A stretch of DNA of 64,000 nt, from the NCBI RefSeq assembly GCF_001517085.1, contig NZ_LRAC01000140.1:1-64000 (forward strand), read 5' to 3'. The stretch comes from Paenibacillus sp. DMB5 (GTDB taxonomy: Bacteria; Bacillota; Bacilli; Paenibacillales; Paenibacillaceae). This document shows, one piece after another, positions 23,827 through 31,500 of this stretch (positions are counted from its first letter, which is position 1; every line of letters begins with the position of its first letter). Made by a program: the position numbers and the translations under genes. The notes below the pieces were generated by a model. That model was not told the origin of the DNA. It did not search any database and saw only the letters and a program-made list of their open reading frames with translations.

Positions 23827-25776
23827 TCAGCTGGTATAAATAAACGAAACTACCCCGTTGGTGAAGGTCACGTAGTCATAGCCGACGTACTGCCAGGTCT
23901 CTACGCGGATGCCGCCTCCTACGGCAGCAGACTTGCTCTCCGGTGTCCCCCAGCTTAACTCGACCTGCTGCTTTGTCATACCAACCCTTACGTATCCTGC
24001 CTTAATATCTTCCCACACTTTACTTGACCACTTGTAGGTTTTGTAAGGATCAGCTGTCAGAAACTCCTCTTTATCAGCAAGCGTACTAATCCATGCCTCG
24101 CCAGATGTCTCGTAAGTGTACAAAATCTTCCCTGAAGCGAACTTTAAAGCAAGTGCATAATTCCCTTTATAATCAGGGAGAACATCGACGATTGTTACTT
24201 TTTGAAACCGGTAATCCGTATCAAAAAAGTTGACCCAATAGCTTTTGCCGATCAGCTTCGCCAGGTTTCCCTGAGCTTTTTTCTTATAGATAAGGGCAGT
24301 TTGCTTGGTCTGTACCTGCATTTCAGCCTTGCCGAAGGTTATCGTCATGCTTTGAATAGAAGAATTCCACTCAAGCCCGGCTCCGAATGCTGACTTTAGC
24401 AGCGCTGCCGGAAACACCGTTACGCCATCAACAGTCTGTACTTTACCGCTCATTTTAACCTTCTCGCCGTTCACCATTGCCGTATCGCTGCCGAGCTGGA
24501 GCTGAACTGGCGTGGAATTCAATTTAATGCTGAAGCTTTTGGTACCTGCATTGTATTGAACCGAAGCACCAAGCTGCTGGAACACCTCCTGAACCGGCAG
24601 ATACATTGAACCGCTGATCAGTGCTCCGGTTGTAATAATATCGTCTGAACTGATGGATACCTCCAGCGTTTTGGAGAACGTACCCGATTTCACTGTTACT
24701 TTGGTAACTCCGACCGCCAGTGCCTTTAAGGTTCCGTCGTTCAGCTTCTGCAAAAGCGCCGGTTTTTCAACCGTCAATTCCGCATCCTTCAGCGGTACTT
24801 TTCTTGTAGATCCGCCTGTCCAGGACTCCGAAATTTGCACGGGGACCTTGTCCCCGACCGTAAGGTTGGTCTTATCCATCGTGAAGGATACACCGGTGAC
24901 ACCTGGCAGGATCAGCTTCTCCAGACGGTCCGCCTGTACATCATAACTCGCTACGCTGCCGTCCTGCGTTTTTACATACATACCTTGGCTGTAGACAGAG
25001 ATTAGACCGGTTACACCGTTAAGACCCGGGAATGATTTCGTGAGCTTATAACGGTCAGCTTCTGAAGAACCCGTTCTTAAGACGGTACCGTCCTTCATTC
25101 GTACAACAAGGTTACCTTCGTCATCGAATCTGGCTTCTGATGCATTTTCGGTTATAGTTACGGGAATATATTTAGTGAGATCATTTCTGTCAAAATTAAA
25201 CCGGTTGTACAGCAGAACTTTTCCGGATTGGAGGACCACTGCCACATCGTCGACCGAACTATAGGAATCAGAATAGCTATCCATTGCTGTTACCTCTGCG
25301 CTGCTTCCGAACTGTTCGATTTTCTCGCTGAATCCGCCTGCCTTCAGGACTCCGGACCGGGTTAGCAAGGCCAATCCTCTTCCTGAATCAGCAATTTTTG
25401 CGATATCCTTATAAAGCGGGTTACCTTTTCCGCCAAGGGACATTACGTTCCCGGCATTATCCAAATAATAGTCACCGGAAATGTGTACCACCCCGGTCAT
25501 ATTCTTCAGTATTTGGGGAGCTCCCTTCCCCTGCAATTGAACCAGAGTACCTGATGCGGTAATTCCGTAGCCTTCCTCAATCTCAGCCAGATCGAAATTA
25601 AGCTGTTTATATCCTCCGTTGTCAACATCCTGCTTCCATACTGTACCGTCACTAAGCAGGTAACTCCCCCTGTCAAAATCAATGATTGCCGGTCCAGCCG
25701 CATGCAGCACACCACCGGTTTGACCAAACATGCCGGCGGAGACTATCGCTGCAAGCACCCATTTTAAACCTTTCAT
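23827..25776 (-). CDS. Secreted multidomain protein: RCC1-like repeats, Ig-like, copper-amine-oxidase-N-like, BamE-like end
   Basis: A 649-residue exported protein (signal MKGLKWVLAAIVSAGMFGQTG). Residues of about 30-290 form beta-propeller-like RCC1-type repeats (YLLSDGTVWKQD, GITASGTLVQLQG, YYLDNAGNVMSLGG, VVLQSGKVLLYN). Next come an Ig-like segment (about 300-375, GTLKALAVGVTKVTVKSG) and a copper-amine-oxidase N-terminal-like domain (about 385-490, MYLPVQEVFQQLGASVQYN and FPAALLKSAFGAGLEWNSS). The C-terminal RVGMTKQQVELSWGTPES then WQYVGYDYVTFTNGVV resembles SmpA/BamE-type domains. The combination is common in Paenibacillus surface proteins, but function is unknown. It stands alone between the glucan operon and hmoA. 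Confidence 0.8.
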   Translation of the reverse strand: MKGLKWVLAAIVSAGMFGQTGGVLHAAGPAIIDFDRGSYLLSDGTVWKQDVDNGGYKQLNFDLAEIEEGYGITASGTLVQLQGKGAPQILKNMTGVVHISGDYYLDNAGNVMSLGGKGNPLYKDIAKIADSGRGLALLTRSGVLKAGGFSEKIEQFGSSAEVTAMDSYSDSYSSVDDVAVVLQSGKVLLYNRFNFDRNDLTKYIPVTITENASEARFDDEGNLVVRMKDGTVLRTGSSEADRYKLTKSFPGLNGVTGLISVYSQGMYVKTQDGSVASYDVQADRLEKLILPGVTGVSFTMDKTNLTVGDKVPVQISESWTGGSTRKVPLKDAELTVEKPALLQKLNDGTLKALAVGVTKVTVKSGTFSKTLEVSISSDDIITTGALISGSMYLPVQEVFQQLGASVQYNAGTKSFSIKLNSTPVQLQLGSDTAMVNGEKVKMSGKVQTVDGVTVFPAALLKSAFGAGLEWNSSIQSMTITFGKAEMQVQTKQTALIYKKKAQGNLAKLIGKSYWVNFFDTDYRFQKVTIVDVLPDYKGNYALALKFASGKILYTYETSGEAWISTLADKEEFLTADPYKTYKWSSKVWEDIKAGYVRVGMTKQQVELSWGTPESKSAAVGGGIRVETWQYVGYDYVTFTNGVVSFIYTS

Positions 25777-25865
25777 CTTCCAAAATCCCCCTTTGTATTT
25801 GACGCACTCATTAATGTATCACAAATTCAAAGATATTCCAGAGGAATTTTGATACGCCCAAGCAG

Positions 25866-25906
25866 CAAAAAAACTGCCTGCAATCCGCTAAAATTACAGG
25901 CAGTTC
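25866..25906 (-). terminator. Terminator of hmoA
   Basis: On the minus strand AACTGCCTG pairs with CAGGCAGTT and runs into seven T. Confidence 0.85.
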
Positions 25907-25922
25907 CATTTAAACACTGTAA

Positions 25923-26252
25923 CTATTTTTCGTAAACCTTGCCCTCTTTAACCTTCTGTACCTCATACATATTAACAGCAGTGCTTAGGATATAAGTTGG
26001 TTTCTCTTGTCCCCTGCTGTTGCGGTGGCCCTGGATATGTGCGTCGCTTTTCTCCCAGTTTTTCCAGGCGTCCTCGGACTCCCAGCGGATCACGATCAGC
26101 ACCTCTTCACTGTCCTTGCCCTTCTTGTTGAGCGCGATGCTGATATCAATCAGGCCGGGCATTTCCTCCACTGGCCCCGGTGCGCTGAATCTCTCGATTA
26201 CCTTGTCACTATGACCTTTTTCTACAACGATGGATCTCGTCTGGATTAACAT
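25923..26252 (-). CDS. hmoA: Heme-degrading monooxygenase, HmoA/IsdG-like (ABM domain)
   Basis: A 109-residue cytoplasmic protein of the antibiotic-biosynthesis-monooxygenase fold. VIRWESEDAWKNWEKSDAH then IQGHR carries the Trp and His that shape the heme site in HmoA/IsdG-type enzymes, which open heme to release iron. Length equals B. subtilis HmoA. Regulation supports the assignment: a Fur box lies exactly between the -35 and -10 elements of its promoter. The ribosome binding site AGGAGG lies six bases before ATG. Activity as a heme monooxygenase, rather than another ABM protein, is inferred from the Fur site and the motif. Confidence 0.85.
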   Translation of the reverse strand: MLIQTRSIVVEKGHSDKVIERFSAPGPVEEMPGLIDISIALNKKGKDSEEVLIVIRWESEDAWKNWEKSDAHIQGHRNSRGQEKPTYILSTAVNMYEVQKVKEGKVYEK

Positions 26253-26334
26253 TAATCATTCCTCCTGTATATTGGGAGCTGCAAAAGTCCGGCAGACTTC
26301 CCCGCCTGATATAGTTGAATGCGCAACTAACTAC

Positions 26335-26363
26335 ATTCTAATTGATAATCGTTATCATTTCCA
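26335..26363 (-). promoter_or_regulatory. hmoA promoter with Fur box in the spacer
   Basis: On the minus strand TGGAAA (26358-26363), 17-base spacer, TAGAAT (26335-26340). The spacer contains TGATAATCGTTATCA (26343-26357, read on the plus strand), which matches the 7-1-7 Fur consensus at all but one position. Fur bound here would block RNA polymerase directly. Confidence 0.85.
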
Positions 26364-26484
26364 GTCCGCTTTTTTGACTGTAGCGTATAATCTTAATCAA
26401 ACTTTCGCTTGTGCAGCTCAGGATTAAGTAATTAACTTGAACTAAATGTACGGATAACAAATCTCTTTGGAAAGAAGGCAGAAT

Positions 26485-27048
26485 ATGAATCTGACCGTCG
26501 AGCTAGCCGCACCGCATGAAGCATATATTATCAAAAACATTTATCCGCTGTATCTGCATGATCTTTCGGGTCACTATGGGCTGAATAACGGCCCCGTCCT
26601 TAATGAGCATGGAATCTATGAAGAAGAGCCGGAGATCCGGACGTTAGCCCAGCAATACGATGTCCAGAATATCTGGTGGGAGAAGCCGGGCTGCCTGTAT
26701 CCCTTTTTGTTTAAGGCCGGCTCCCGTCCAGCCGGATTTACGCTAATTGCTACGCCGCCCCACTGTGCACCAGGCGTTGATTTTTTTGTTAATGAGTTTT
26801 TTGTGCTTCAGCCCTTCCGCGGAACGGGCCTAGCCCGGCAGGCTGCCGTCTCTGTATTTGAGCGCTTCAAGGGCGTCTGGGAGCTGCACACGAACCCGGC
26901 CGCCAAAAACATTATCGGGCAAACCTTCTGGCGCAAGACGGTAGCAGGATATACGAATCATAACTACCATGAGGCGGTGGAAGAGACTTTTGACGGAAAC
27001 AAGCTGGTATTCCGATTTAGCAACAACGTTTATAATAGGCGGGATTGA
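26485..27048 (+). CDS. GNAT-fold acetyltransferase-like protein
   Basis: A 187-residue predicted acetyltransferase. The acetyl-CoA-binding region reads NEFFVLQPFRGTGLARQAAV (beta4, then R/QxxGxG/A-like RGTGLA), followed by ELHTNPAAKNIIGQTFWRK, the usual beta5-alpha4 segment. It resembles the predicted acetyltransferases of COG5628 type; no substrate can be read. ATG 26485 is chosen because AGAAGG lies just before it. The TTG at 26467 has no ribosome binding site. The upstream gap holds the hmoA Fur box, so iron control is possible but unproven. A degraded second GNAT gene follows three bases later. Confidence 0.8.
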   Translation: MNLTVELAAPHEAYIIKNIYPLYLHDLSGHYGLNNGPVLNEHGIYEEEPEIRTLAQQYDVQNIWWEKPGCLYPFLFKAGSRPAGFTLIATPPHCAPGVDFFVNEFFVLQPFRGTGLARQAAVSVFERFKGVWELHTNPAAKNIIGQTFWRKTVAGYTNHNYHEAVEETFDGNKLVFRFSNNVYNRRD

Positions 27049-27051
27049 ACC

Positions 27052-27330
27052 ATGGAACTTGCCGGTGAACGTGAACTATTAAGAGATTTATGTGAAAATG
27101 ACCGGGAGGACATCCGGGAATGGGAGTTCGGCTGGGCGCTGCGCCCGGAGTACTGAAGAAAAGAATATGCATCCGAAGCAGTCCGGCTCCTGATCGGTTA
27201 TGCCTTCAAAGAGCTGAACGCGCAGCGGATCGTAGCATACGCTCCGAGCGCCTCATGAAGCTGGCCGGCATGCCCAAAGACGACGTACTTCGCGAGACCA
27301 GATACTGCAACCGGGAATGGTGCGATTAGC
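27052..27330 (+). pseudogene. Degraded RimJ/RimL-like acetyltransferase fragment
   Basis: The conserved C-terminal part of a GNAT protein is spread over three frames. The first frame from ATG 27052 ends in EFGWALRPEY; the second carries YASEAVRLLIGYAFKELNAQ; the third ends in ERLMKLAGMPKDDVLRETRY and NREWCD. In intact relatives these segments are continuous. The acetyl-CoA P-loop between the first two (WGKGYASEAV-type) has lost bases, and a few residues are missing before ERLM. The N-terminal half is absent. Several independent lesions make this a true pseudogene rather than one sequencing error. Confidence 0.75.
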
Positions 27331-27394
27331 TGATCTATTCGGTACTTGAGAGGGAATGGCCGAATGGAATGGCCGCAGGTAAGTAAGTGGCAGC

Positions 27395-27525
27395 ACAGGG
27401 AAATTTCCCTTTAGCAAGGCTATTTGTCGGGCCGTTGTTCCGATTTAAGGGGAAATTTCCCTTTAATAGGCCGCTGGGAGGGTTATTTTACTGATTTAAA
27501 GGGATTTTTCCCTTTAATGGAACCA
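27395..27525. repeat. Three copies of a 51-base palindromic repeat
   Basis: GGGAAATTTCCCTTTA (27398-27413), GGGGAAATTTCCCTTTAA (27449-27466) and AAAGGGATTTTTCCCTTTAA (27498-27517) recur every 51-52 bases. Each copy is a near-perfect inverted repeat around AAATTT. Spacers differ in sequence but keep their length. There is no gene in 27331-27615. Confidence 0.75.
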
Positions 27526-27562
27526 CCAGCAGGCTATCCCCATTTTTAAGCGGCCACGCACA

Positions 27563-27588
27563 AGCCCCGCTAATAGTTTAGCGGGGCT
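27563..27588 (-). terminator. Hairpin after the anti-sigma factor gene
   Basis: AGCCCCGCTAA (27563-27573) and TTAGCGGGGCT (27578-27588) form an 11-pair stem with a TAGT loop. The T run is poor. Confidence 0.6.
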
Positions 27589-27615
27589 CTGCCAAGCTCT
27601 TCTTTAGCTATTTAG

Positions 27616-28743
27616 CTATTTTAACAAATCAAACTCTGTTACAGACTGGCTATTCCCTGTCCTCGACGTAAACTCCAGAACAAGCGACTCCGGATCATCC
27701 AGCAGAGTGCTTGCGAACACCTCCTCAAAACCATTGTCCGTCCCAACCGCCGACAGCAAAGGCAACTCTACCGTGCTATTGCTGTTCTCAGCCACAATCT
27801 TTCCGGAGCCGGCTTCAAAAATCTTCCGCCTAACCTCCCATGTGTTCTCTGCTTCATTCTTTAGGGCAAACCGGGCCCGGATCATTAACGGTGACAGCTC
27901 AACCTGGCTCAGTACAACCTCATGACCGGCAAGCCAAAACGCTGCATCCGGATGGATAACTTTTGTCCCGGCTTTCTTGAAGTTCTGATCCAGATCAAAG
28001 GTTACTTTAATCCTCGGAGAGTAATGAATATCCGCCATAATGGTTCCTGTCTTGGGGTCATCCATTTTGCCCGGATCGACGGAAGCTATCTGGAAATCTG
28101 CCTCCAGCCGCATCGGGAACGGTTTGCTGCGGTCCAGCTCGAAGACGCTTTTGCCATAATATTTATGATAGTTGTCTTCCCCGTTTATTTTGGCATGTGC
28201 GCCGATTCCCCCGTTACGGGTTAGCTGGCTTCCGGTCTGAACATCTATCATTCTGCTGCTGCTAAAGCCGTAGATTTCCTGATCCCCCGCTGTCTCCGCA
28301 GTGTAGATAAGAATAATCCGGTTCTCATCAGCTGTTACTGCATTCAGTGTAACCATGTATCCTTCTGTTTCCACGCCCCGGTCCAGGAGCTGAACGTAAT
28401 CATTGCGGACCGCAGAGTCAAAGGTCGCAGAATTGATATCATAGGCATTAAATTCCCTGAACGGCTCAAGCACACCCCAGTTTAACGGCTCGGATTTGGC
28501 GGTAGACTGCTGTTTATCATGCAGCACCGGGATGATAAACAGCAGGACAGCAATCATTGCGGCTGCAGCCAGCCCGAAGACCGAACCTTTCATCATCGCA
28601 GCCCGCTTCGAGCGGTTCAACCCGCGCTGCAGGCCGCTTTGAACCGCCAGCCCGAGATAGTGGTTGTCCGGTTCAGCCTGAATCTCACGCTGCATCCGTG
28701 CAGCATCCTTCATCATTACCTGCTCTTCACTGCTGTTAATCAT
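27616..28743 (-). CDS. Membrane anti-sigma factor (DUF4179-like)
   Basis: A 375-residue single-pass membrane protein. The N-terminal cytoplasmic part (about residues 1-48) would bind the sigma factor. One membrane helix (VFGLAAAAMIAVLLFIIPVL, about 55-74) is followed by a large extracytoplasmic domain with the DUF4179-type pattern (YVQLLDRGVETEGYMVTLNAVTADE). Its start overlaps the end of the sigma factor gene by eight bases, the usual translational coupling of ECF sigma/anti-sigma pairs. It presumably keeps the sigma factor inactive until an envelope signal appears. The signal is unknown. Confidence 0.85.
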   Translation of the reverse strand: MINSSEEQVMMKDAARMQREIQAEPDNHYLGLAVQSGLQRGLNRSKRAAMMKGSVFGLAAAAMIAVLLFIIPVLHDKQQSTAKSEPLNWGVLEPFREFNAYDINSATFDSAVRNDYVQLLDRGVETEGYMVTLNAVTADENRIILIYTAETAGDQEIYGFSSSRMIDVQTGSQLTRNGGIGAHAKINGEDNYHKYYGKSVFELDRSKPFPMRLEADFQIASVDPGKMDDPKTGTIMADIHYSPRIKVTFDLDQNFKKAGTKVIHPDAAFWLAGHEVVLSQVELSPLMIRARFALKNEAENTWEVRRKIFEAGSGKIVAENSNSTVELPLLSAVGTDNGFEEVFASTLLDDPESLVLEFTSRTGNSQSVTEFDLLK

Positions 28744-29269
28744 TCCATTCCCCCCGGTCCTTCAGTATGGTTCTGAGCTGCTTCAGCCCTTTATGCTGCC
28801 ATGTTTTGATGGTCCCTTCTGGCTTGTCCAGCAGCTCCGCAATATCTGCAAGAGTCATGTCATTATAATATTTAAGCAGCAGCACATGCCTGTATTTTGG
28901 CTTGACCTGCTCCAGCGCCCAGCGCATTTCCATCCGTCCCGTGTCCTGCTCCATAACCGGCTCCCGCATACGCTCGTCCGGTGTCGGCACACTCCTTTTT
29001 CTTCTGCGCTGCTCGTCAATGCACACATAGATTAAGATCCGGATCATCCAGGCTTTAAAAGCCCGCTGATCCTTCAGAGTCCTCCTTTTGATCCACGCCC
29101 GGCAGGTTGCCTCCTGCACAGCCTCCAGCGCATCATTGCGGTTGCCCAGATAACTGTAGGCAATCTGATACAGCCGGTCACTATGCTCCATTACCGCTTC
29201 ATAGAACCGTGCCTCGTCACTTGAGGCAGCGCCGGTTAATCTTGTCATCTCCACACCAGTCATCGTCAT
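28736..29269 (-). CDS. ECF-type RNA polymerase sigma factor
   Basis: A 177-residue sigma-70 family group IV factor. Region 2 is YQIAYSYLGNRNDALEAVQE then AFKAWMIRILIYVCIDEQRR. Region 4 is YRHVLLLKYYNDMTLADIAE then LLDKPEGTIKTWQHKGLKQL. The pattern is closest to the SigV/SigM/SigW-like group, but I do not assign a name. It is preceded by an ECF-type promoter (29301-29334), so autoregulation is likely. The ribosome binding site GGAGGGGG lies about five bases before ATG. It is co-transcribed with its anti-sigma factor gene. Confidence 0.93.
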   Translation of the reverse strand: MTMTGVEMTRLTGAASSDEARFYEAVMEHSDRLYQIAYSYLGNRNDALEAVQEATCRAWIKRRTLKDQRAFKAWMIRILIYVCIDEQRRRKRSVPTPDERMREPVMEQDTGRMEMRWALEQVKPKYRHVLLLKYYNDMTLADIAELLDKPEGTIKTWQHKGLKQLRTILKDRGEWND

Positions 29270-29300
29270 GCAGTCCCCCTCCTCTCTCTATCCTTATATC

Positions 29301-29334
29301 GTATAAGACGGAGAGCAGCAGCAAACAGTTTTCC
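29301..29334 (-). promoter_or_regulatory. Probable autoregulatory ECF promoter
   Basis: On the minus strand GGAAAACTGTTT is followed by CGTCTTATAC (29301-29310), with 17 bases between AAAAC and CGTC. This matches the AAC/CGTC pattern of ECF promoters and lies about 30 bases upstream of the sigma gene. Confidence 0.6.
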
Positions 29335-29378
29335 TTAGTCATTATTTTTCTTGGTCATTTCATAAATATGTACATTCA

Positions 29379-29405
29379 AAAGAGCCCCCGGCATGGAGGC
29401 TCTTC
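29379..29405 (-). terminator. Terminator of ampS
   Basis: AAGAGCC (29380-29386) pairs with GGCTCTT (29398-29404); the minus strand continues CTTTTGAA. Confidence 0.65.
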
Positions 29406-29438
29406 TAAACATTACCTTAGATTATGCAAAAGTCTGCG

Positions 29439-30671
29439 TTACAGCACCCAGTTTCCTTTGCGGAATACCGGCTCGATCGTACCGTCAGCCCGTTCGCCGT
29501 CGATCTCCAGCTCAGCCGAGCCGATCATAAAGTCGACATGGGTCAGGCTCACATTGGCGCCCCGCTTGATCAGCTCTTCACTGCTGAGGCCGACGCCGCC
29601 TTCGATATTAACCGGATAGGCGCTGCCCAGCGCGAAATGGCAGGAGGCATTTTCGTCAATACCCGTGTTGTAAAATACTCTGTTCAGGCGGGAAATCGGC
29701 GAATCATGCTGCACAAGAGCCACTTCACCCAGATAAGATGCACCTTCGTCCGTTTCCAAAAGGGAGGTCAAATGCTCACGGCCGGAAGCGGCGTCGTAGT
29801 CGGTAACCTTACCATCTGTAAAAGTAAACGTAATCCCGTCCACAAGACGACCGTTCAGGTTCAGCGGAAGGGTACTGGATACCGTGCCGTTTACACCGGT
29901 GCGCAGCGGCATTGTATAAATCTCTTCAGTAGGCATATTCGCCACAAAATAAACCCCGCTGCCGTTCTCGCCGCCGCCGCCGCGCCACAGATGGCCTTCC
30001 GGCAGCTCAACACGGAGGTCAGTGCCCGGTGCGCGGTAATGAAGACTCTTGTAACGTTTGGCGTTCATCCGGTCCTGGCTCAGCTTCAGCTGGGCAATAT
30101 GCTCGCGCCAGGCAGCCACCGGGTCCTCAGCGCCTACGCGGTTCATCTGGAATACCGCTTCCCACATGGCATCAATCCGCTGCTCCTCCGGCAGATCCGC
30201 AAATACTTTATCAGCCCAGGCGCGTGTCGGAGCCTTGATCAGCGACCAGCTGATTTTGCTGCTGCGGGTATAGTTCTGATATTTCTTGCGGGCGATCGCC
30301 GCTGCTTTGACTGCTGTGGACACCTTGGCTGAATCTATGCCGCGCAGCAGCTCCGGATCAGGCACCTTTATATGTAAAATCGCCCCGCCTTCCTCCGCAA
30401 ACCCCTCCAGCATATCGGCATGCCACTGCGGATAATAGCTGAACGAGTTTTCAGGCGCCTTCTCGTAACGGATACGCGTAACTGCCTCATCATCCCAGTC
30501 CACCATTACATATTTGGCACCGGCTTCATAGGCTTTGCCTACGATCAGGCGGGTAAGCTCAGCGGTTTCAAGCGGCGCATGAACCATCAGCACCTGCCCG
30601 GGCTGTACATTAACACCGACCTTGACCACCAGATCGGCATATTTCTCCAGCATCAGTTCAAAATCCTTCAT
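29439..30671 (-). CDS. ampS: M29-family metalloaminopeptidase AmpS
   Basis: A cytosolic aminopeptidase of the thermophilic (M29) family, 410 residues, the normal size. Conserved segments include VHAPLETAELTRLIVGKAYE, LPEGHLWRGGGGENGSG, NMPTEEIYTMPLRTGVNG and, near the end, IDENASCHFALGSAYPVN and LTHVDFMIG, which hold metal-ligand His, Glu and Asp. It releases N-terminal residues from peptides. It is monocistronic with its own terminator. The ribosome binding site GGAGGAAGAGC precedes ATG. Confidence 0.93.
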   Translation of the reverse strand: MKDFELMLEKYADLVVKVGVNVQPGQVLMVHAPLETAELTRLIVGKAYEAGAKYVMVDWDDEAVTRIRYEKAPENSFSYYPQWHADMLEGFAEEGGAILHIKVPDPELLRGIDSAKVSTAVKAAAIARKKYQNYTRSSKISWSLIKAPTRAWADKVFADLPEEQRIDAMWEAVFQMNRVGAEDPVAAWREHIAQLKLSQDRMNAKRYKSLHYRAPGTDLRVELPEGHLWRGGGGENGSGVYFVANMPTEEIYTMPLRTGVNGTVSSTLPLNLNGRLVDGITFTFTDGKVTDYDAASGREHLTSLLETDEGASYLGEVALVQHDSPISRLNRVFYNTGIDENASCHFALGSAYPVNIEGGVGLSSEELIKRGANVSLTHVDFMIGSAELEIDGERADGTIEPVFRKGNWVL

Positions 30672-30815
30672 GATTGCTCTTCCTCCATATCTGACTATAT
30701 TCCAGTGAATCTTTGTAATGCTCCAGTTGTTATTTTAACGCAAAACAGATACGTTGGCGATTATTGTTCCCGGAGGCAGACTTGCAGCAGCCCTGCAGCG
30801 GAGCCGGAGCACTCT

Positions 30816-30850
30816 AAAAAGGCAGTTCCCGCGCAGGAACCGCCTCTTTT
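30816..30850. terminator. Bidirectional terminator
   Basis: AAAAAGGCAGTTCC (30816-30829) pairs with GGAACCGCCTCTTTT (30836-30850) with one mismatch; A and T runs flank it. Confidence 0.75.
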
Positions 30851-30869
30851 GAATGCTGTCTATGCCCGC

Positions 30870-31217
30870 TTATTGTTTTTCCACTTGCAGTAATGTCACT
30901 TCTTTTACAGTGTAAGTATCTGTGAGTTTATCCTCCGCAATGACCTTCAGCTTGGCAAGACTGGCTACCTTGGCCGGATCAGCCCTGGACAGCAGCCGCC
31001 ACACCTGGGGATCAGCCAGGGTATTGTACAGCTTTTCATCATCATATTCCTTGCGGTTCTGTGTAACCAGCTTGACTCTGTAGCTTCCGATTACAGTATC
31101 CGTTTCTCCCTGCGCGGCACAGTAAGCCACGATTTCCTGCCTGAGCTCCGCCAGCTCCTTCTCGATCTCCTTATGCTTGGCTTTCAGCTTATAGTAATGC
31201 TGTACTTTCTTTTCCAT
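30870..31217 (-). CDS. Small coiled-coil protein of unknown function
   Basis: A 115-residue hydrophilic protein. Residues 1-35 (MEKKVQHYYKLKAKHKEIEK then ELAELRQEIV) predict a coiled coil. The rest alternates charged strands, YRVKLVTQNRKEYDDEKLYN and WRLLSRADPAKVASLAKLKV. I do not recognise the family. The start at 31217 is chosen for the ribosome binding site GAGAGGAGCGTGAGCTAT. The longer frame to 31304 has no ribosome binding site. It is monocistronic; neighbours give no clue. Confidence 0.75.
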   Translation of the reverse strand: MEKKVQHYYKLKAKHKEIEKELAELRQEIVAYCAAQGETDTVIGSYRVKLVTQNRKEYDDEKLYNTLADPQVWRLLSRADPAKVASLAKLKVIAEDKLTDTYTVKEVTLLQVEKQ

Positions 31218-31500
31218 ATAGCTCACGCTCCTCTCCAGACCAATGTATGCCAAGCCGGAAAGATTCATTATAACGATTAAATCCATTGAGGACGCTTTCA
31301 ACAAATTCTATAATGGAAAAGCCTGACTGCAGGGATTCTGCCCGGTTCGATCGTCTAACAGCCAGCGGAGTTTGCCGGGATGTTCCCGGAGCCCTGTACA
31401 TTCTTTATGCCAGCCAGTATTTCGAAGGTCAGCCGCTGATTCCTTCATCCGCGAGACTGGTAAGTATAAGGTACGATCAAATTTTTACGGCAGGTGAACT
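31218..31500. other. Intergenic region, no gene seen
   Basis: This separates the divergent coiled-coil and VanZ-RDD genes. TATAAT-like boxes occur on both strands near 31269-31313, but no spaced promoter pair is convincing. An open frame from 31286 has no ribosome binding site or recognisable product. Confidence 0.4.
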
